Shown here piece by piece: positions 7,321 to 13,987 of a stretch of 17,395 nt of DNA. The notes under the pieces were generated by a model. The model was not told the origin of the DNA and ran no database searches. It saw only the letters and a list, made by a program, of their open reading frames with translations. The translations under genes were made by a program, and so were the position numbers. Source of the DNA: Candidatus Aminicenantota bacterium (GTDB taxonomy: Bacteria > Acidobacteriota > B3-B38 > Guanabaribacteriales > B3-B38). The stretch spans positions 1 through 17,395 of the forward strand of contig JAOUOQ010000015.1 of NCBI GenBank assembly GCA_029880275.1, written 5' to 3'. The stretch's first letter is position 1. The number at the start of each line of letters is the position of its first letter.

Positions 7321-7685
7321 TACAGATGCGTACCATACTTATGGTAGCTGATAACTCAGGTGCCAAGAAGATAAGCTGCATCAGCCCTCTGGGAGGAGAT
7401 GTGGGTCGCTATGCAAGCATCGGCGATATAATCACCGCCTCGGTCAAGGAGGCTGCACCCGAGGGAAGTGTCCACAAGGGGGAGGTGGTGAGAGCAGTCA
7501 TAGTGCGCACCGCCAAGCAGCTTCACCGCAAGGATGGTTCCTATATAAAGTTCGACCAGAACGCTGCCGTGTTGATAAATCAACAAAAAGAGCCCATCGG
7601 CACCCGGGTCTTCGGTCCGGTTGCCCGAGAGCTCAGGGAGAAGAACTTTACCAAAATAATATCCCTGGCTCCCGAGGTGTTGTAG
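7317..7685 (+). CDS. rplN: 50S ribosomal protein L14
   Basis: Large-subunit interface protein that contacts 16S rRNA and is the docking site of silencing factor RsfS in other bacteria. The 122-residue product is full length. It opens MIQMRTILMVADNSGAKK, with GRYASIGDIITASVKEAAP at about 31-49, VVRAVIVRTAK at about 58-68 and FGPVARELREKNFTKIISLAPEVL at the end. The ATG lies inside the rpsQ stop (ATGA) with AAGAGGAG just upstream, so it should be translated with S17. Confidence 0.98.
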   Translation: MIQMRTILMVADNSGAKKISCISPLGGDVGRYASIGDIITASVKEAAPEGSVHKGEVVRAVIVRTAKQLHRKDGSYIKFDQNAAVLINQQKEPIGTRVFGPVARELREKNFTKIISLAPEVL

Positions 7686-7711
7686 GCTTTGGTAAGGAGG
7701 GAGAAGCATCA

Positions 7712-8044
7712 GTGAGCAAGAACGAGTTCATTAAAAAAGATGACAATGTTCTGGTTATTGCCGGCAAGGACAAGGGGAAGAAAGGAAAGGTGCTGCGGGT
7801 CTCTCCTAAGGATTCCAAAGCCATCGTGGAGAGAATCAACTTCGTAATGAAGCACACCCGCGCCAATCCGAGCAAGAACATAAAAGGTGGGCTCCTGGAA
7901 AGAGAAGCTCCCATTCATGTCTCCAACCTGAAGATAATCTGCCGGGAGTGTGGAGAGCCGACCCGCGTCAGCTTCACTCAGTTAGAAGATGGAAAGAAAG
8001 TGCGTATCTGCAAAAAGTGCAAGGGAATCTTAGACAAATTATAA
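7712..8044 (+). CDS. rplX: 50S ribosomal protein L24, zinc-ribbon form
   Basis: Early 50S assembly initiator. GTG start, with AAGGAGG at 7694-7700 eleven bases upstream. The 110-residue product has a KOW motif at about residues 10-36 (KDDNVLVIAGKDKGKKGKV). The NFVMKHTRANPSKNIKGG segment and the VSNLKI strand follow. Two CxxC pairs, C77/C80 and C100/C103, form the zinc-ribbon-like end found in many bacterial L24 proteins but absent from E. coli. Confidence 0.96.
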   Translation: MSKNEFIKKDDNVLVIAGKDKGKKGKVLRVSPKDSKAIVERINFVMKHTRANPSKNIKGGLLEREAPIHVSNLKIICRECGEPTRVSFTQLEDGKKVRICKKCKGILDKL

Positions 8045-8054
8045 TCAGAAGAAT

Positions 8055-8624
8055 ATGAGCGAGAAAAAAGAAAAAGCCATAGTCCCCCGAGTTAAGGAGA
8101 GATACAAAAAGGAGATTATCCCTCAGCTTATGAAAGAGTTTAAATACGCCAACTCTATGGCAGTTCCCAGGCTGGAGAAGATTGTGATAAATATGGGGCT
8201 GGGGGAGGCTACCCAGAATATAAAGATACTCGATGCGGGAGTGGAGCAGTTAGCAATAATTGCCGGGCAGCGCCCCGTGGTGACCAGGGCAAGGAAGTCC
8301 GTTGCCAGCTTCAAATTGAGAACGGGCATGCCAGTGGGGTGCTTTGTCACCCTCAGAGGGGACCGCATGTACGAGTTCTTTGACCGCCTGGTAAACATCG
8401 CCCTGCCCCGGGTGAGGGACTTCAGAGGGTTGCCCGCCAAATCCTTTGACGGAAGAGGAAACTACACCATCGGCATACAGGACCAATTGATATTCCCCGA
8501 GATTGATTACACCAAGGTAGAGAAGATAAAAGGAATGAATATGACCATTGTCACCACTGCCAAGACCGACGAGGAGGCAAGAAGATTGCTGGAATTATTG
8601 AACTTTCCCTTTAGAAGGGGCTGA
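8055..8624 (+). CDS. rplE: 50S ribosomal protein L5
   Basis: Binds 5S rRNA and helps attach it to the central protuberance; also contacts P-site tRNA. The 189-residue product carries VPRLEKIVINMGLGEA at about residues 37-52, QRPVVTRARKSVASFKLR at about 72-89, GNYTIGIQDQLIFPEIDY at about 136-153 and GMNMTIVTTAKTDEEARRLL near the end. About eight lysine-rich residues (MSEKKEKAI) precede the usual L5 start. The RBS is weak: only AGAAGA, very close to the ATG. Ten bases separate it from rplX. Confidence 0.97.
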   Translation: MSEKKEKAIVPRVKERYKKEIIPQLMKEFKYANSMAVPRLEKIVINMGLGEATQNIKILDAGVEQLAIIAGQRPVVTRARKSVASFKLRTGMPVGCFVTLRGDRMYEFFDRLVNIALPRVRDFRGLPAKSFDGRGNYTIGIQDQLIFPEIDYTKVEKIKGMNMTIVTTAKTDEEARRLLELLNFPFRRG

Positions 8625-8629
8625 AAAAA

Positions 8630-8815
8630 ATGGCTCGAAAGGCTCTTATGGTAAAAGCATTTCGACAGCCTAAGTTCAAGGTAAGAAAATACAACCGGTG
8701 TCCCATTTGCGGACGCTCCCGGGCTTATCTGCGTAGATTCAATATGTGCCGTATATGTTTCCGCCGATTAGCTCTGGAAGGAGAGATTCCCGGAGTTAGA
8801 AAATCGAGTTGGTAA
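8630..8815 (+). CDS. rpsN: 30S ribosomal protein S14, type Z (zinc)
   Basis: Head protein of the 30S subunit. At 61 residues it is the short zinc-binding form, not the roughly 100-residue zinc-free type. The four ligands are C24, C27, C40 and C43 (CPIC, 12 residues, CRIC). The family ending EGEIPGVRKSSW is present. The ATG lies five bases after the rplE stop, with AAGGGG at the end of rplE acting as its binding site. The zinc form separates this organism from most Proteobacteria. Confidence 0.98.
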   Translation: MARKALMVKAFRQPKFKVRKYNRCPICGRSRAYLRRFNMCRICFRRLALEGEIPGVRKSSW

Positions 8816-8845
8816 ATTATAGGGTTGTTGCTTTAGGAGAGTAAG

Positions 8846-9244
8846 ATGACTATGACCGACCCCATAGCCGATATGCTGACCCGCATTCGGAACGCCCTGA
8901 AGGCAATGCATGACGAGGTGAGTGTACCCTCATCAAAAATGAAGGTCGCTGTTGCCAAAATACTCAAAGAGGAAGGATACATAAAGGACTATAAGGTGAT
9001 TCAGGATAACAAACAGGGGATTTTGAAGATAGCGCTCAAATGGGGATCCCATGGAGAGAAGGTAATAACTGGGCTGAAAAAGGTCAGCAAGCCAGGTCGG
9101 AGAGTATATTGTGGGAAGGAGGATATCCCCGTGGTAATAGGTGGACTGGGCATCACTATTCTCTCCACCTCCCGGGGTATCCTTACCGGAGCTCAAGCGA
9201 AAAAAATGGACATAGGAGGAGAGGTTATCTGCAACATCTGGTAA
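8846..9244 (+). CDS. rpsH: 30S ribosomal protein S8
   Basis: Primary 16S rRNA binder in the 30S body; in E. coli it also represses the spc operon, but I see no matching RNA site upstream of rplE here. The 132-residue product opens MTMTDPIADMLTRIRNA. It contains GLKKVSKPGRRVY at about residues 75-87. The signature GLGITILSTSRGILTGAQAK is at about 99-118, and it ends GGEVICNIW. AGGAG at 8835-8839 is six bases from the first ATG and twelve from the second (8852), favouring the first. Confidence 0.98.
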   Translation: MTMTDPIADMLTRIRNALKAMHDEVSVPSSKMKVAVAKILKEEGYIKDYKVIQDNKQGILKIALKWGSHGEKVITGLKKVSKPGRRVYCGKEDIPVVIGGLGITILSTSRGILTGAQAKKMDIGGEVICNIW

Positions 9245-9259
9245 GAGAGAAGCGATACC

Positions 9260-9802
9260 ATGTCAAGAGTAGGTAAAAAGCCGATTCCTTTGCCCGATGG
9301 GGTAGAAGTAAAGATATCCAGGGAGGAGTTCGAGGTCAAGGGACCCAGGGGGAGCCTGATGCACAGAATCCCTTCGGGCATTAGCGTCCATCAGGAGGGC
9401 TCATTGCTGGTGGTAACACGCAAGAACGACATCCCAAAGCTCAGAGCTCTGCATGGGCTGATGCGCAGTCTGGCGGCTAATTCGGTTACCGGGGTAACCG
9501 AGGGCTTCCAGAAAGAACTGGAGATTGAGGGGATTGGCTATCGAGCTCAAATCAAAAAGGATGTCGTAGTGTTCCAGCTCGGTTTCTCCCACCCGATCGA
9601 GTTTCAGGTGCCCGAGGGGGTGGAGGTGAAGATTGAGGGCGCGAACCTGATCGTTGTCTCCGGTATCGACCGCCAGAAGGTCGGTCAGGTAGCCGCCAAT
9701 ATCTGTAGATTGAGGCGGCCCGATGTTTACAAGGGCAAAGGTATAAGATATAAGGGTGAGGTATTAAGGAAGAAGGTGGGTAAAGCTGCCACTGGCACCT
9801 AA
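9260..9802 (+). CDS. rplF: 50S ribosomal protein L6
   Basis: Two-domain 23S rRNA-binding protein near the sarcin-ricin loop and the factor-binding site. The 180-residue product has the opening MSRVGKKPIPLPDGVEVKI and the first domain through LRSLAANSVTGVTEGFQKELEIEGIGYRA at about residues 69-97. The second domain follows, with GFSHPIEFQVPEGVEV at about 109-124. The L6 signature RRPDVYKGKGIRYKGEVLRKKVGK is at about 151-174. It lies 15 bases after rpsH and 18 before rplR. Confidence 0.98.
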   Translation: MSRVGKKPIPLPDGVEVKISREEFEVKGPRGSLMHRIPSGISVHQEGSLLVVTRKNDIPKLRALHGLMRSLAANSVTGVTEGFQKELEIEGIGYRAQIKKDVVVFQLGFSHPIEFQVPEGVEVKIEGANLIVVSGIDRQKVGQVAANICRLRRPDVYKGKGIRYKGEVLRKKVGKAATGT

Positions 9803-9820
9803 GGATACGGTTGAGGTATA

Positions 9821-10183
9821 ATGAGCCAAAAGATGGTTAAGCCCCGGGAGAGGATAAAACGGCGAATCAGAAAAAAGATTCGGGGTACCGCCAAGCGTCC
9901 CCGGTTGAGCGTCTTCCGAAGTTTGCGGAATATATATATCCAATTGATAGACGACGACAGAGGGGTCACCTTGGCTGCTGCCTCCTCGCTGGAAAAGGAA
10001 CTTCGCAGCCAGCTGAAAACCGGCGGCAATATGGAGGCAGCCCGCCGGGTGGCGGAGCTTATGGCTGAGAGAATTAAGTCCAAGAAGGTTAAGACCCTCA
10101 TCTTCGACCGCAGCGGCTATAAATACCATGGGCTGGTAAAAAAAGTGGCCGAGACCCTGAGAGAGAAAGGTCTGATCTTTTGA
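9821..10183 (+). CDS. rplR: 50S ribosomal protein L18
   Basis: 5S rRNA-binding protein of the central protuberance, acting with L5. The 120-residue product has a strongly basic N-terminus (RERIKRRIRKKIRGTAKRPRLSVFRS). The family core is NIYIQLIDDDRGVTLAAASSLEKEL at about 37-61. The ending is FDRSGYKYHGLVKKVAETLREKGLIF. GAGG at 9813-9816 is close to the ATG. It is separated from rpsE by 19 bases. Confidence 0.97.
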   Translation: MSQKMVKPRERIKRRIRKKIRGTAKRPRLSVFRSLRNIYIQLIDDDRGVTLAAASSLEKELRSQLKTGGNMEAARRVAELMAERIKSKKVKTLIFDRSGYKYHGLVKKVAETLREKGLIF

Positions 10184-10185
10184 TT

Positions 10186-10191
10186 AAGGAG
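10186..10191 (+). promoter_or_regulatory. Ribosome binding site for the TTG start of rpsE
   Basis: AAGGAG, just after the rplR stop, is eleven bases before the TTG at 10203. There is no ATG between the rplR stop and the conserved S5 core in this frame. Confidence 0.6.
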
Positions 10192-10202
10192 AGTAAAGAA
10201 GC

Positions 10203-10700
10203 TTGGAAAAGGAAGAAAAAGTAGAGACAGAAGAGATTTCCGACATAGTGGTCCACATAAACCGGGTGACCAAAGTAGTTAAAGGGGGGAAGAACCTCAG
10301 TTTCAGCGCCTTAGTAGTTGTCGGAGATAAGAAGGGAATGGTGGGCTATGCTATGGGAAAGGCAAAAGAGGTTCCCGCTGCCATCCGCAAGGGGATAGAG
10401 CGGGCAAAGAAGAGGATGATCACCATCCCCCTGAAGGAGAATACTATACCCTACAAGGTGATCGGCAAGTTCGGTTCGGGTAGGGTCTTGCTGAGGCCCG
10501 CTGCCCCGGGCACGGGGATAATCGCTGGTGGACCGGTAAGGGCGGTAATGGAGCTGGCTGGCATTCAGAACATCCTGACTAAGTCGCTGGGTACCACTAA
10601 CCCCCATAATGTGGTTAAGGCTACCTTTGACGGTCTGTTTCAGCTTAAAGAAACTGCCCAGGTGGCAAAACTGAGGGGCAAAAACATAACCCCCTCGTGA
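10203..10700 (+). CDS. rpsE: 30S ribosomal protein S5
   Basis: 30S body protein at the mRNA entry site; known mutations affect decoding accuracy and spectinomycin sensitivity. TTG start. The 165-residue product has a short acidic N-terminus (MEKEEKVETEE). The double-stranded-RNA-binding-like domain follows: HINRVTKVVKGGKNLSFSALVVVGD and the MVGYAMGKAKEVPAAIRKGIE signature, at about residues 18-66. The C-terminal domain has LLRPAAPGTGIIAGGPVRAVMELAGI at about 96-121 and SLGTTNPHNVVKAT. Length and motifs are normal. Confidence 0.97.
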   Translation: MEKEEKVETEEISDIVVHINRVTKVVKGGKNLSFSALVVVGDKKGMVGYAMGKAKEVPAAIRKGIERAKKRMITIPLKENTIPYKVIGKFGSGRVLLRPAAPGTGIIAGGPVRAVMELAGIQNILTKSLGTTNPHNVVKATFDGLFQLKETAQVAKLRGKNITPS

Positions 10701-10731
10701 TATGCCTTGGTAAATTGTATGAGGTCTGACG

Positions 10732-10944
10732 GTGGCCTCCAATAAGGGTAAAGCGAAAACCCCAATGCTCAGGATAAAGCAAGTTCGCAGCGGCATAGGA
10801 TGCTCTCCCAAACAAAGGTTAGTTCTCAAAGGGCTCGGTTTTCGTAAGCTAAACCAGATAGTTCTTCGCCCCGACACCCCGGAGACAAGAGGGATGATTG
10901 CTAAAATCCCTCATCTGGTTAAGGTAATTGAGGCCGAAAAATAG
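10732..10944 (+). CDS. rpmD: 50S ribosomal protein L30
   Basis: Small large-subunit protein, not universal in bacteria. The conserved part starts at MLRIKQVRSGIGCSPKQRL and contains GLRK-like GFRKLNQIV, DTPETRGMIAKIPHLVKV and a short acidic end. I chose the GTG at 10732, giving 70 residues, because GAGG at 10721-10724 is seven bases upstream. An in-frame ATG at 10765 would give a 59-residue protein nearer the usual length but has no clear binding site. So 11 N-terminal residues (ASNKGKAKTP) are uncertain. Confidence 0.93.
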   Translation: MASNKGKAKTPMLRIKQVRSGIGCSPKQRLVLKGLGFRKLNQIVLRPDTPETRGMIAKIPHLVKVIEAEK

Positions 10945-10978
10945 GCTAAGAGGAGGACGCAGATTAGAAGGAAGCAAC

Positions 10979-11440
10979 ATGGGTGAAAAAGAAATAGGGC
11001 TCCACAGCTTAACGGCACCTCCTGGCTCCCGCAAGAAGCCCAAGCGAGTGGGACGAGGCCAGGGCTCTGGACACGGTAAGACAGCCGGTCGAGGGCACAA
11101 GGGACAAAAATCTCGCTCGGGGCATTCCTTCCCCCTCGGCTTTGAGGGTGGGCAGATGCCCCTTTACAGGCGGGTGCCGAAGAGAGGGTTCACCAACCCC
11201 TTCCGAAAGGAGTATGCCATTATCAATCTGCAGCAGCTGATGGCGTTTCCGAAAGGGACGGAGGTAACCCCTGAGCTCCTTAAATCAAAGGGTATGATAA
11301 AGGATATGAAGAGTGGACTGAAAGTGTTGGGCAAAGGAGAGATAGACCGCCCCCTCACTGTCATGGCTCATAAGTTCAGCCAGAGCGCCCGGCAGAAGAT
11401 TGAGAAAGCCGGTGGCAAGGCGGAGGTCATAGAACGATGA
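10979..11440 (+). CDS. rplO: 50S ribosomal protein L15
   Basis: Late-binding 23S rRNA protein with a long basic N-terminal extension into the subunit core. From the ATG at 10979 it has 153 residues. SLTAPPGSRKKPKRVGRGQGSGHGKTAGRGHKGQKSRSG is at about residues 10-48, FEGGQMPLYRRVPKRGF at about 55-71, and the globular end carries the LKVLGKGEIDRPLTV signature. An in-frame TTG at 10928 would overlap rpmD and add 17 residues; AAGGAAG just before the ATG makes the ATG the better start. The stop overlaps secY (ATGA). Confidence 0.97.
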   Translation: MGEKEIGLHSLTAPPGSRKKPKRVGRGQGSGHGKTAGRGHKGQKSRSGHSFPLGFEGGQMPLYRRVPKRGFTNPFRKEYAIINLQQLMAFPKGTEVTPELLKSKGMIKDMKSGLKVLGKGEIDRPLTVMAHKFSQSARQKIEKAGGKAEVIER

Positions 11441-12825
11441 TTTCGAGCCTGAAGAATATCTTTAGCATACCCGACCTGCGCAAGAGGGTTATTTTTACCT
11501 TTCTCCTGCTGGCAGTCTATCGGATTGGTGCCCACATCCCCACTCCCGGGGTAAATGGGGCGGCGGTGGCTGAGTTTTTTGACCAGGCTAAGGGCACTGT
11601 TTTTGGATTTTTCGACCTATTCACCGGCGGTGCTCTGAGGCAGCTGACGGTTTTCTCCCTGGGAATTATGCCGTACATCAGCGCCTCCATCATCCTTCAG
11701 TTATTGACCGTGGTGTGGCCCTATCTGGAGAGGCTCTCCAAGGAGGGAGAGGTTGGTCGAAAGAAGATAACTCAGTACACCCGATACGGGACGGTCATCT
11801 TGAGTGTGATCCAGTCTTCAGCTATCGGTTTCGCACTGGAGAAGGCGCAAAGCCCCAGTGGGATGGCCATGGTATCCCAGCCGGGTTGGCCTTTCCGGCT
11901 CATGACGGTGCTCACCCTTACTACCGGAACCGCCTTCATCATGTGGTTGGGAGAGCAGATTTCCGAGCGAGGCATAGGGAACGGCATCTCCCTTATAATC
12001 TTCGCCGGTATTGTAGTAAGGCTGCCGGAAGCAGTGCTGGAGACCTTCAGCGACATCTCCACCGGCTCTATGAGTCCCCTAAAGCTTCTGTTCCTGATGG
12101 TCTTGATGTTGGGAATAGTGGCTTTTATTATTTTCGTAGAACGGGGACAAAGGAGGATACCGGTATCTTATGCCAAGAGGGTGATGGGAAGAAGGATTTA
12201 CGGAGGACAGTCCACCCATCTCCCCCTTCGGGTGAATACCGGAGGTGTTATTCCTATTATATTTGCTGCTGCGATTGTCATGATTCCTCAGAGCCTGGCC
12301 ACTCTGTTTCAGAATCGCTTCCCTGCCTTAAGCTCCTTTGCGGCGATCTTCAACTATGGGGAACCTATTTATAACCTTCTCTATGTAGTGGCTATCATTT
12401 TCTTCTGCTATTTTTATACAGCCATTATCTTCAACCCTATAGATGTAGCGGACAACATGAGAAAGTATGGAGGTTTTATCCCCGGTATCCGACCAGGGAA
12501 GCGAACTGCCGATCATATCGACCATGTACTCTCCCGAATCACTTTTGTAGGGGCTATATATCTGGCTATTATTGCTGTGCTGCCACAGTTTATGATGACC
12601 GGCCTCAAGGTGCAGAGCTTGCCCTGGATTGGAGCATGGCTGGATGCTAATCTTCCTGCCTGGTTCAGCGAGGGGCTGGGGGTTAAATTTTTCTTTGGAG
12701 GAACTTCACTCCTTATCGTGGTGGGAGTAGCCATGGACACCATGCAGCAGGTGGAAGCTCAGCTTGTTATGAGACACTATGACGGCTTCTTGAAGAAAGT
12801 CCGGGTGCGGGGCAGGCGGGGATAA
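11437..12825 (+). CDS. secY: Preprotein translocase channel subunit SecY
   Basis: Pore of the Sec translocon in the inner membrane; works with SecE, SecG and SecA, and takes ribosome-nascent chains for membrane insertion. The 462-residue product shows ten hydrophobic segments at roughly 18-36, 70-93, 117-135, 152-172, 182-200, 214-234, 267-290, 311-334, 366-386 and 415-436. Family motifs include RIGAHIPTPGV (29-39), LGIMPYISASII (75-86), ERGIGNGISLIIFAGI (177-192), ERGQRRIPVSYAKR (235-248) and GFIPGIRPGK (346-355), then GGTSLLIVVGVAMD before the last cytoplasmic tail. The TM9-TM10 loop (about 384-414) looks longer than usual. Four-base overlap with rplO. Confidence 0.98.
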   Translation: MISSLKNIFSIPDLRKRVIFTFLLLAVYRIGAHIPTPGVNGAAVAEFFDQAKGTVFGFFDLFTGGALRQLTVFSLGIMPYISASIILQLLTVVWPYLERLSKEGEVGRKKITQYTRYGTVILSVIQSSAIGFALEKAQSPSGMAMVSQPGWPFRLMTVLTLTTGTAFIMWLGEQISERGIGNGISLIIFAGIVVRLPEAVLETFSDISTGSMSPLKLLFLMVLMLGIVAFIIFVERGQRRIPVSYAKRVMGRRIYGGQSTHLPLRVNTGGVIPIIFAAAIVMIPQSLATLFQNRFPALSSFAAIFNYGEPIYNLLYVVAIIFFCYFYTAIIFNPIDVADNMRKYGGFIPGIRPGKRTADHIDHVLSRITFVGAIYLAIIAVLPQFMMTGLKVQSLPWIGAWLDANLPAWFSEGLGVKFFFGGTSLLIVVGVAMDTMQQVEAQLVMRHYDGFLKKVRVRGRRG

Positions 12826-12854
12826 TACACAGTGCAAGGAGGTTACGGCGAAAA

Positions 12855-13541
12855 GTGGTCATACTGATGATCGGACCCCCCGGAGCAGGAAAAGGGACTC
12901 AGGTGGAGAGGCTATCCAGGCGCTACTCTCTAAGTAAGGTGGGCGCCGGGGATATTCTCAGGCAAGAGGTGATTAAGAAGAGTGAGTTAGGGGTGAAGGT
13001 AGAGGAATATATGAAGAAGGGGATGTTGGTTCCCGATGATATAATAATCGATATGATTACCAGAAGGTTGGATTGTGGCAGCGAATGCCAGGGCTATTTG
13101 CTCGATGGTTTCCCCCGTAACCAAAAGCAGGCACAGAGGTTGGACCACCTGTTGGAGGAGAGGGGCGAGAAGATTGAGCTGGTGTTCAATATAGAGGTCT
13201 CCGAGCCTGAGCTGATAAAGAGGATCTCGGGTCGTAGGGTCTGCACCAAATGTTTTAGGCTCTATCATATCGATTACCGGAAGCCGCGTGTAGACGAACT
13301 ATGTGATAACTGTGGAATACCCCTGATTCAGCGGGAAGACGACAGAGAAGAGGTAGTCAGGAAAAGGCTGACCCTTTATCGGGAAGAGACCAAGCCTTTG
13401 CTGGAATATTATCGCTGCCAGAGTAAATTGGTAGATATCAATGGCAACAGCCATACTGAAGAGGTCTTTCGTCAGATTTCAGCTTACATTGATAGCCACC
13501 TCACTCATGGCAGTCATAGTAAAAAGGCGGAGCTAAAATAA
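12855..13541 (+). CDS. adk: Adenylate kinase, zinc-lid type, with unusual NMP-site residues
   Basis: Converts ATP + AMP to two ADP in the cytosol, balancing adenylates. GTG start, with AAGGAGG at 12836-12842. The 228-residue product has the P-loop GPPGAGKGT at 7-15, with Lys13, Arg36, Arg88 and Gln92 where E. coli Adk has them. The long lid carries C130, C133, C150 and C153, the zinc site of Gram-positive-type enzymes. Two NMP-site residues differ from the usual AMP kinase pattern: the STGD motif is GAGD (30-33), putting Ala31 for Thr, and FPRT is FPRN (86-89), putting Asn89 for Thr. UMP/CMP kinases typically have Ala and Asn there. The lid and retained Gln92 still favour adenylate kinase. 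A short basic tail ends the protein. Confidence 0.93.
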   Translation: MVILMIGPPGAGKGTQVERLSRRYSLSKVGAGDILRQEVIKKSELGVKVEEYMKKGMLVPDDIIIDMITRRLDCGSECQGYLLDGFPRNQKQAQRLDHLLEERGEKIELVFNIEVSEPELIKRISGRRVCTKCFRLYHIDYRKPRVDELCDNCGIPLIQREDDREEVVRKRLTLYREETKPLLEYYRCQSKLVDINGNSHTEEVFRQISAYIDSHLTHGSHSKKAELK

Positions 13542-13550
13542 GGAGAGGCG

Positions 13551-13769
13551 ATGCCTAAAGAGGAAGCTATTGAAGTAGTAGCTACGGTAATAGAGCCGCT
13601 TCCTAATGCCATGTTTCGAGTGGAGCTGGAAAACAAGCATCAGGTATTAGCCCATATATCAGGGCGGATGAGGAAGCATTTTATTCGCATCCTGCCGGGC
13701 GATAGAGTGCTGGTAGAACTGTCACCCTACGACCTCACCCGAGGGAGGATTATTTATCGCTATAAATAA
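13551..13769 (+). CDS. infA: Translation initiation factor IF-1
   Basis: Occupies the A site of the 30S subunit during initiation with IF2 and IF3. The 72-residue product is a single S1-type OB fold: EEAIEVVATVIEPLPNAMFRVELENKHQVLAHISGRMRKHFIRILPGDRVLVELSPYDLTRGRIIYRYK pattern elements at normal spacing, with the SGRMRKHFIRI loop at about 37-47 and the PYDLTRGRI motif at about 59-67. AAGGAG lies five to six bases before the ATG. It follows adk by nine bases, with no map gene between them. Confidence 0.97.
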   Translation: MPKEEAIEVVATVIEPLPNAMFRVELENKHQVLAHISGRMRKHFIRILPGDRVLVELSPYDLTRGRIIYRYK

Positions 13770-13770
13770 T

Positions 13771-13838
13771 CTTCAGAAGAGACGCAGCTAAACCTTTGTT
13801 CTGGCGCTGGAGAGAGAAAGAAGGAAGCTTCAGGAGAG
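13771..13838 (+). repeat. Imperfect 11-base direct repeat in the infA-rpmJ gap
   Basis: CTTCAGAAGAG at 13771-13781 recurs as CTTCAGGAGAG at 13828-13838 with one mismatch. The second copy contains the rpmJ ribosome binding site (AGGAGAGG). The gap is 82 bases, longer than most in the cluster. I see no other signal in it; the repeat may be chance. Confidence 0.3.
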
Positions 13839-13851
13839 GTAAAAATAAGGC

Positions 13852-13965
13852 ATGAAAGTTCGCGTATCAGTGAAGAAGATATGTCCTAAGTGTAAGATTG
13901 TCAGGCGGAAAGGGGTAGTAAGGGTAATCTGCTCTAATCCCAAGCATAAACAACGGCAGGGATAG
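13852..13965 (+). CDS. rpmJ: 50S ribosomal protein L36, zinc-binding form
   Basis: Smallest large-subunit protein, a zinc-knuckle that clamps 23S rRNA. The 37-residue product starts MKVRVSVKKICPKCK. The expected ligands are C11, C14, C27 and H32 (CxxC, then C and H in CSNPKHK), and it ends KQRQG. AGGAGAGG at about 13832-13839 precedes the ATG. It sits 82 bases after infA and 22 before rpsM. This is the metal-binding version, in line with the zinc S14 nearby. Confidence 0.97.
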   Translation: MKVRVSVKKICPKCKIVRRKGVVRVICSNPKHKQRQG

Positions 13966-13970
13966 AAGCA

Positions 13971-13980
13971 AGGAGGAGGA
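13971..13980 (+). promoter_or_regulatory. Strong ribosome binding site for the TTG start of rpsM
   Basis: AGGAGGAGGA, a double Shine-Dalgarno core, is seven bases before the TTG at 13988. It is the strongest site seen in the window and may compensate for the weak start codon. Confidence 0.75.
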
Positions 13981-13987
13981 TTAAGCA

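Noticed and set aside
10311..10877. 188-codon minus-strand frame across rpsE and rpmD
   Set aside because: Antisense to two clearly conserved ribosomal genes and their junction; no supporting motif.
10928..10978. TTG start giving L15 17 extra residues
   Set aside because: It overlaps rpmD, and the ATG at 10979 has its own binding site and the normal L15 length.
11715..12374. 219-codon plus-strand frame inside secY in another phase
   Set aside because: secY is intact in its own frame with all transmembrane motifs; the alternative product is low-hydrophobicity and resembles nothing.
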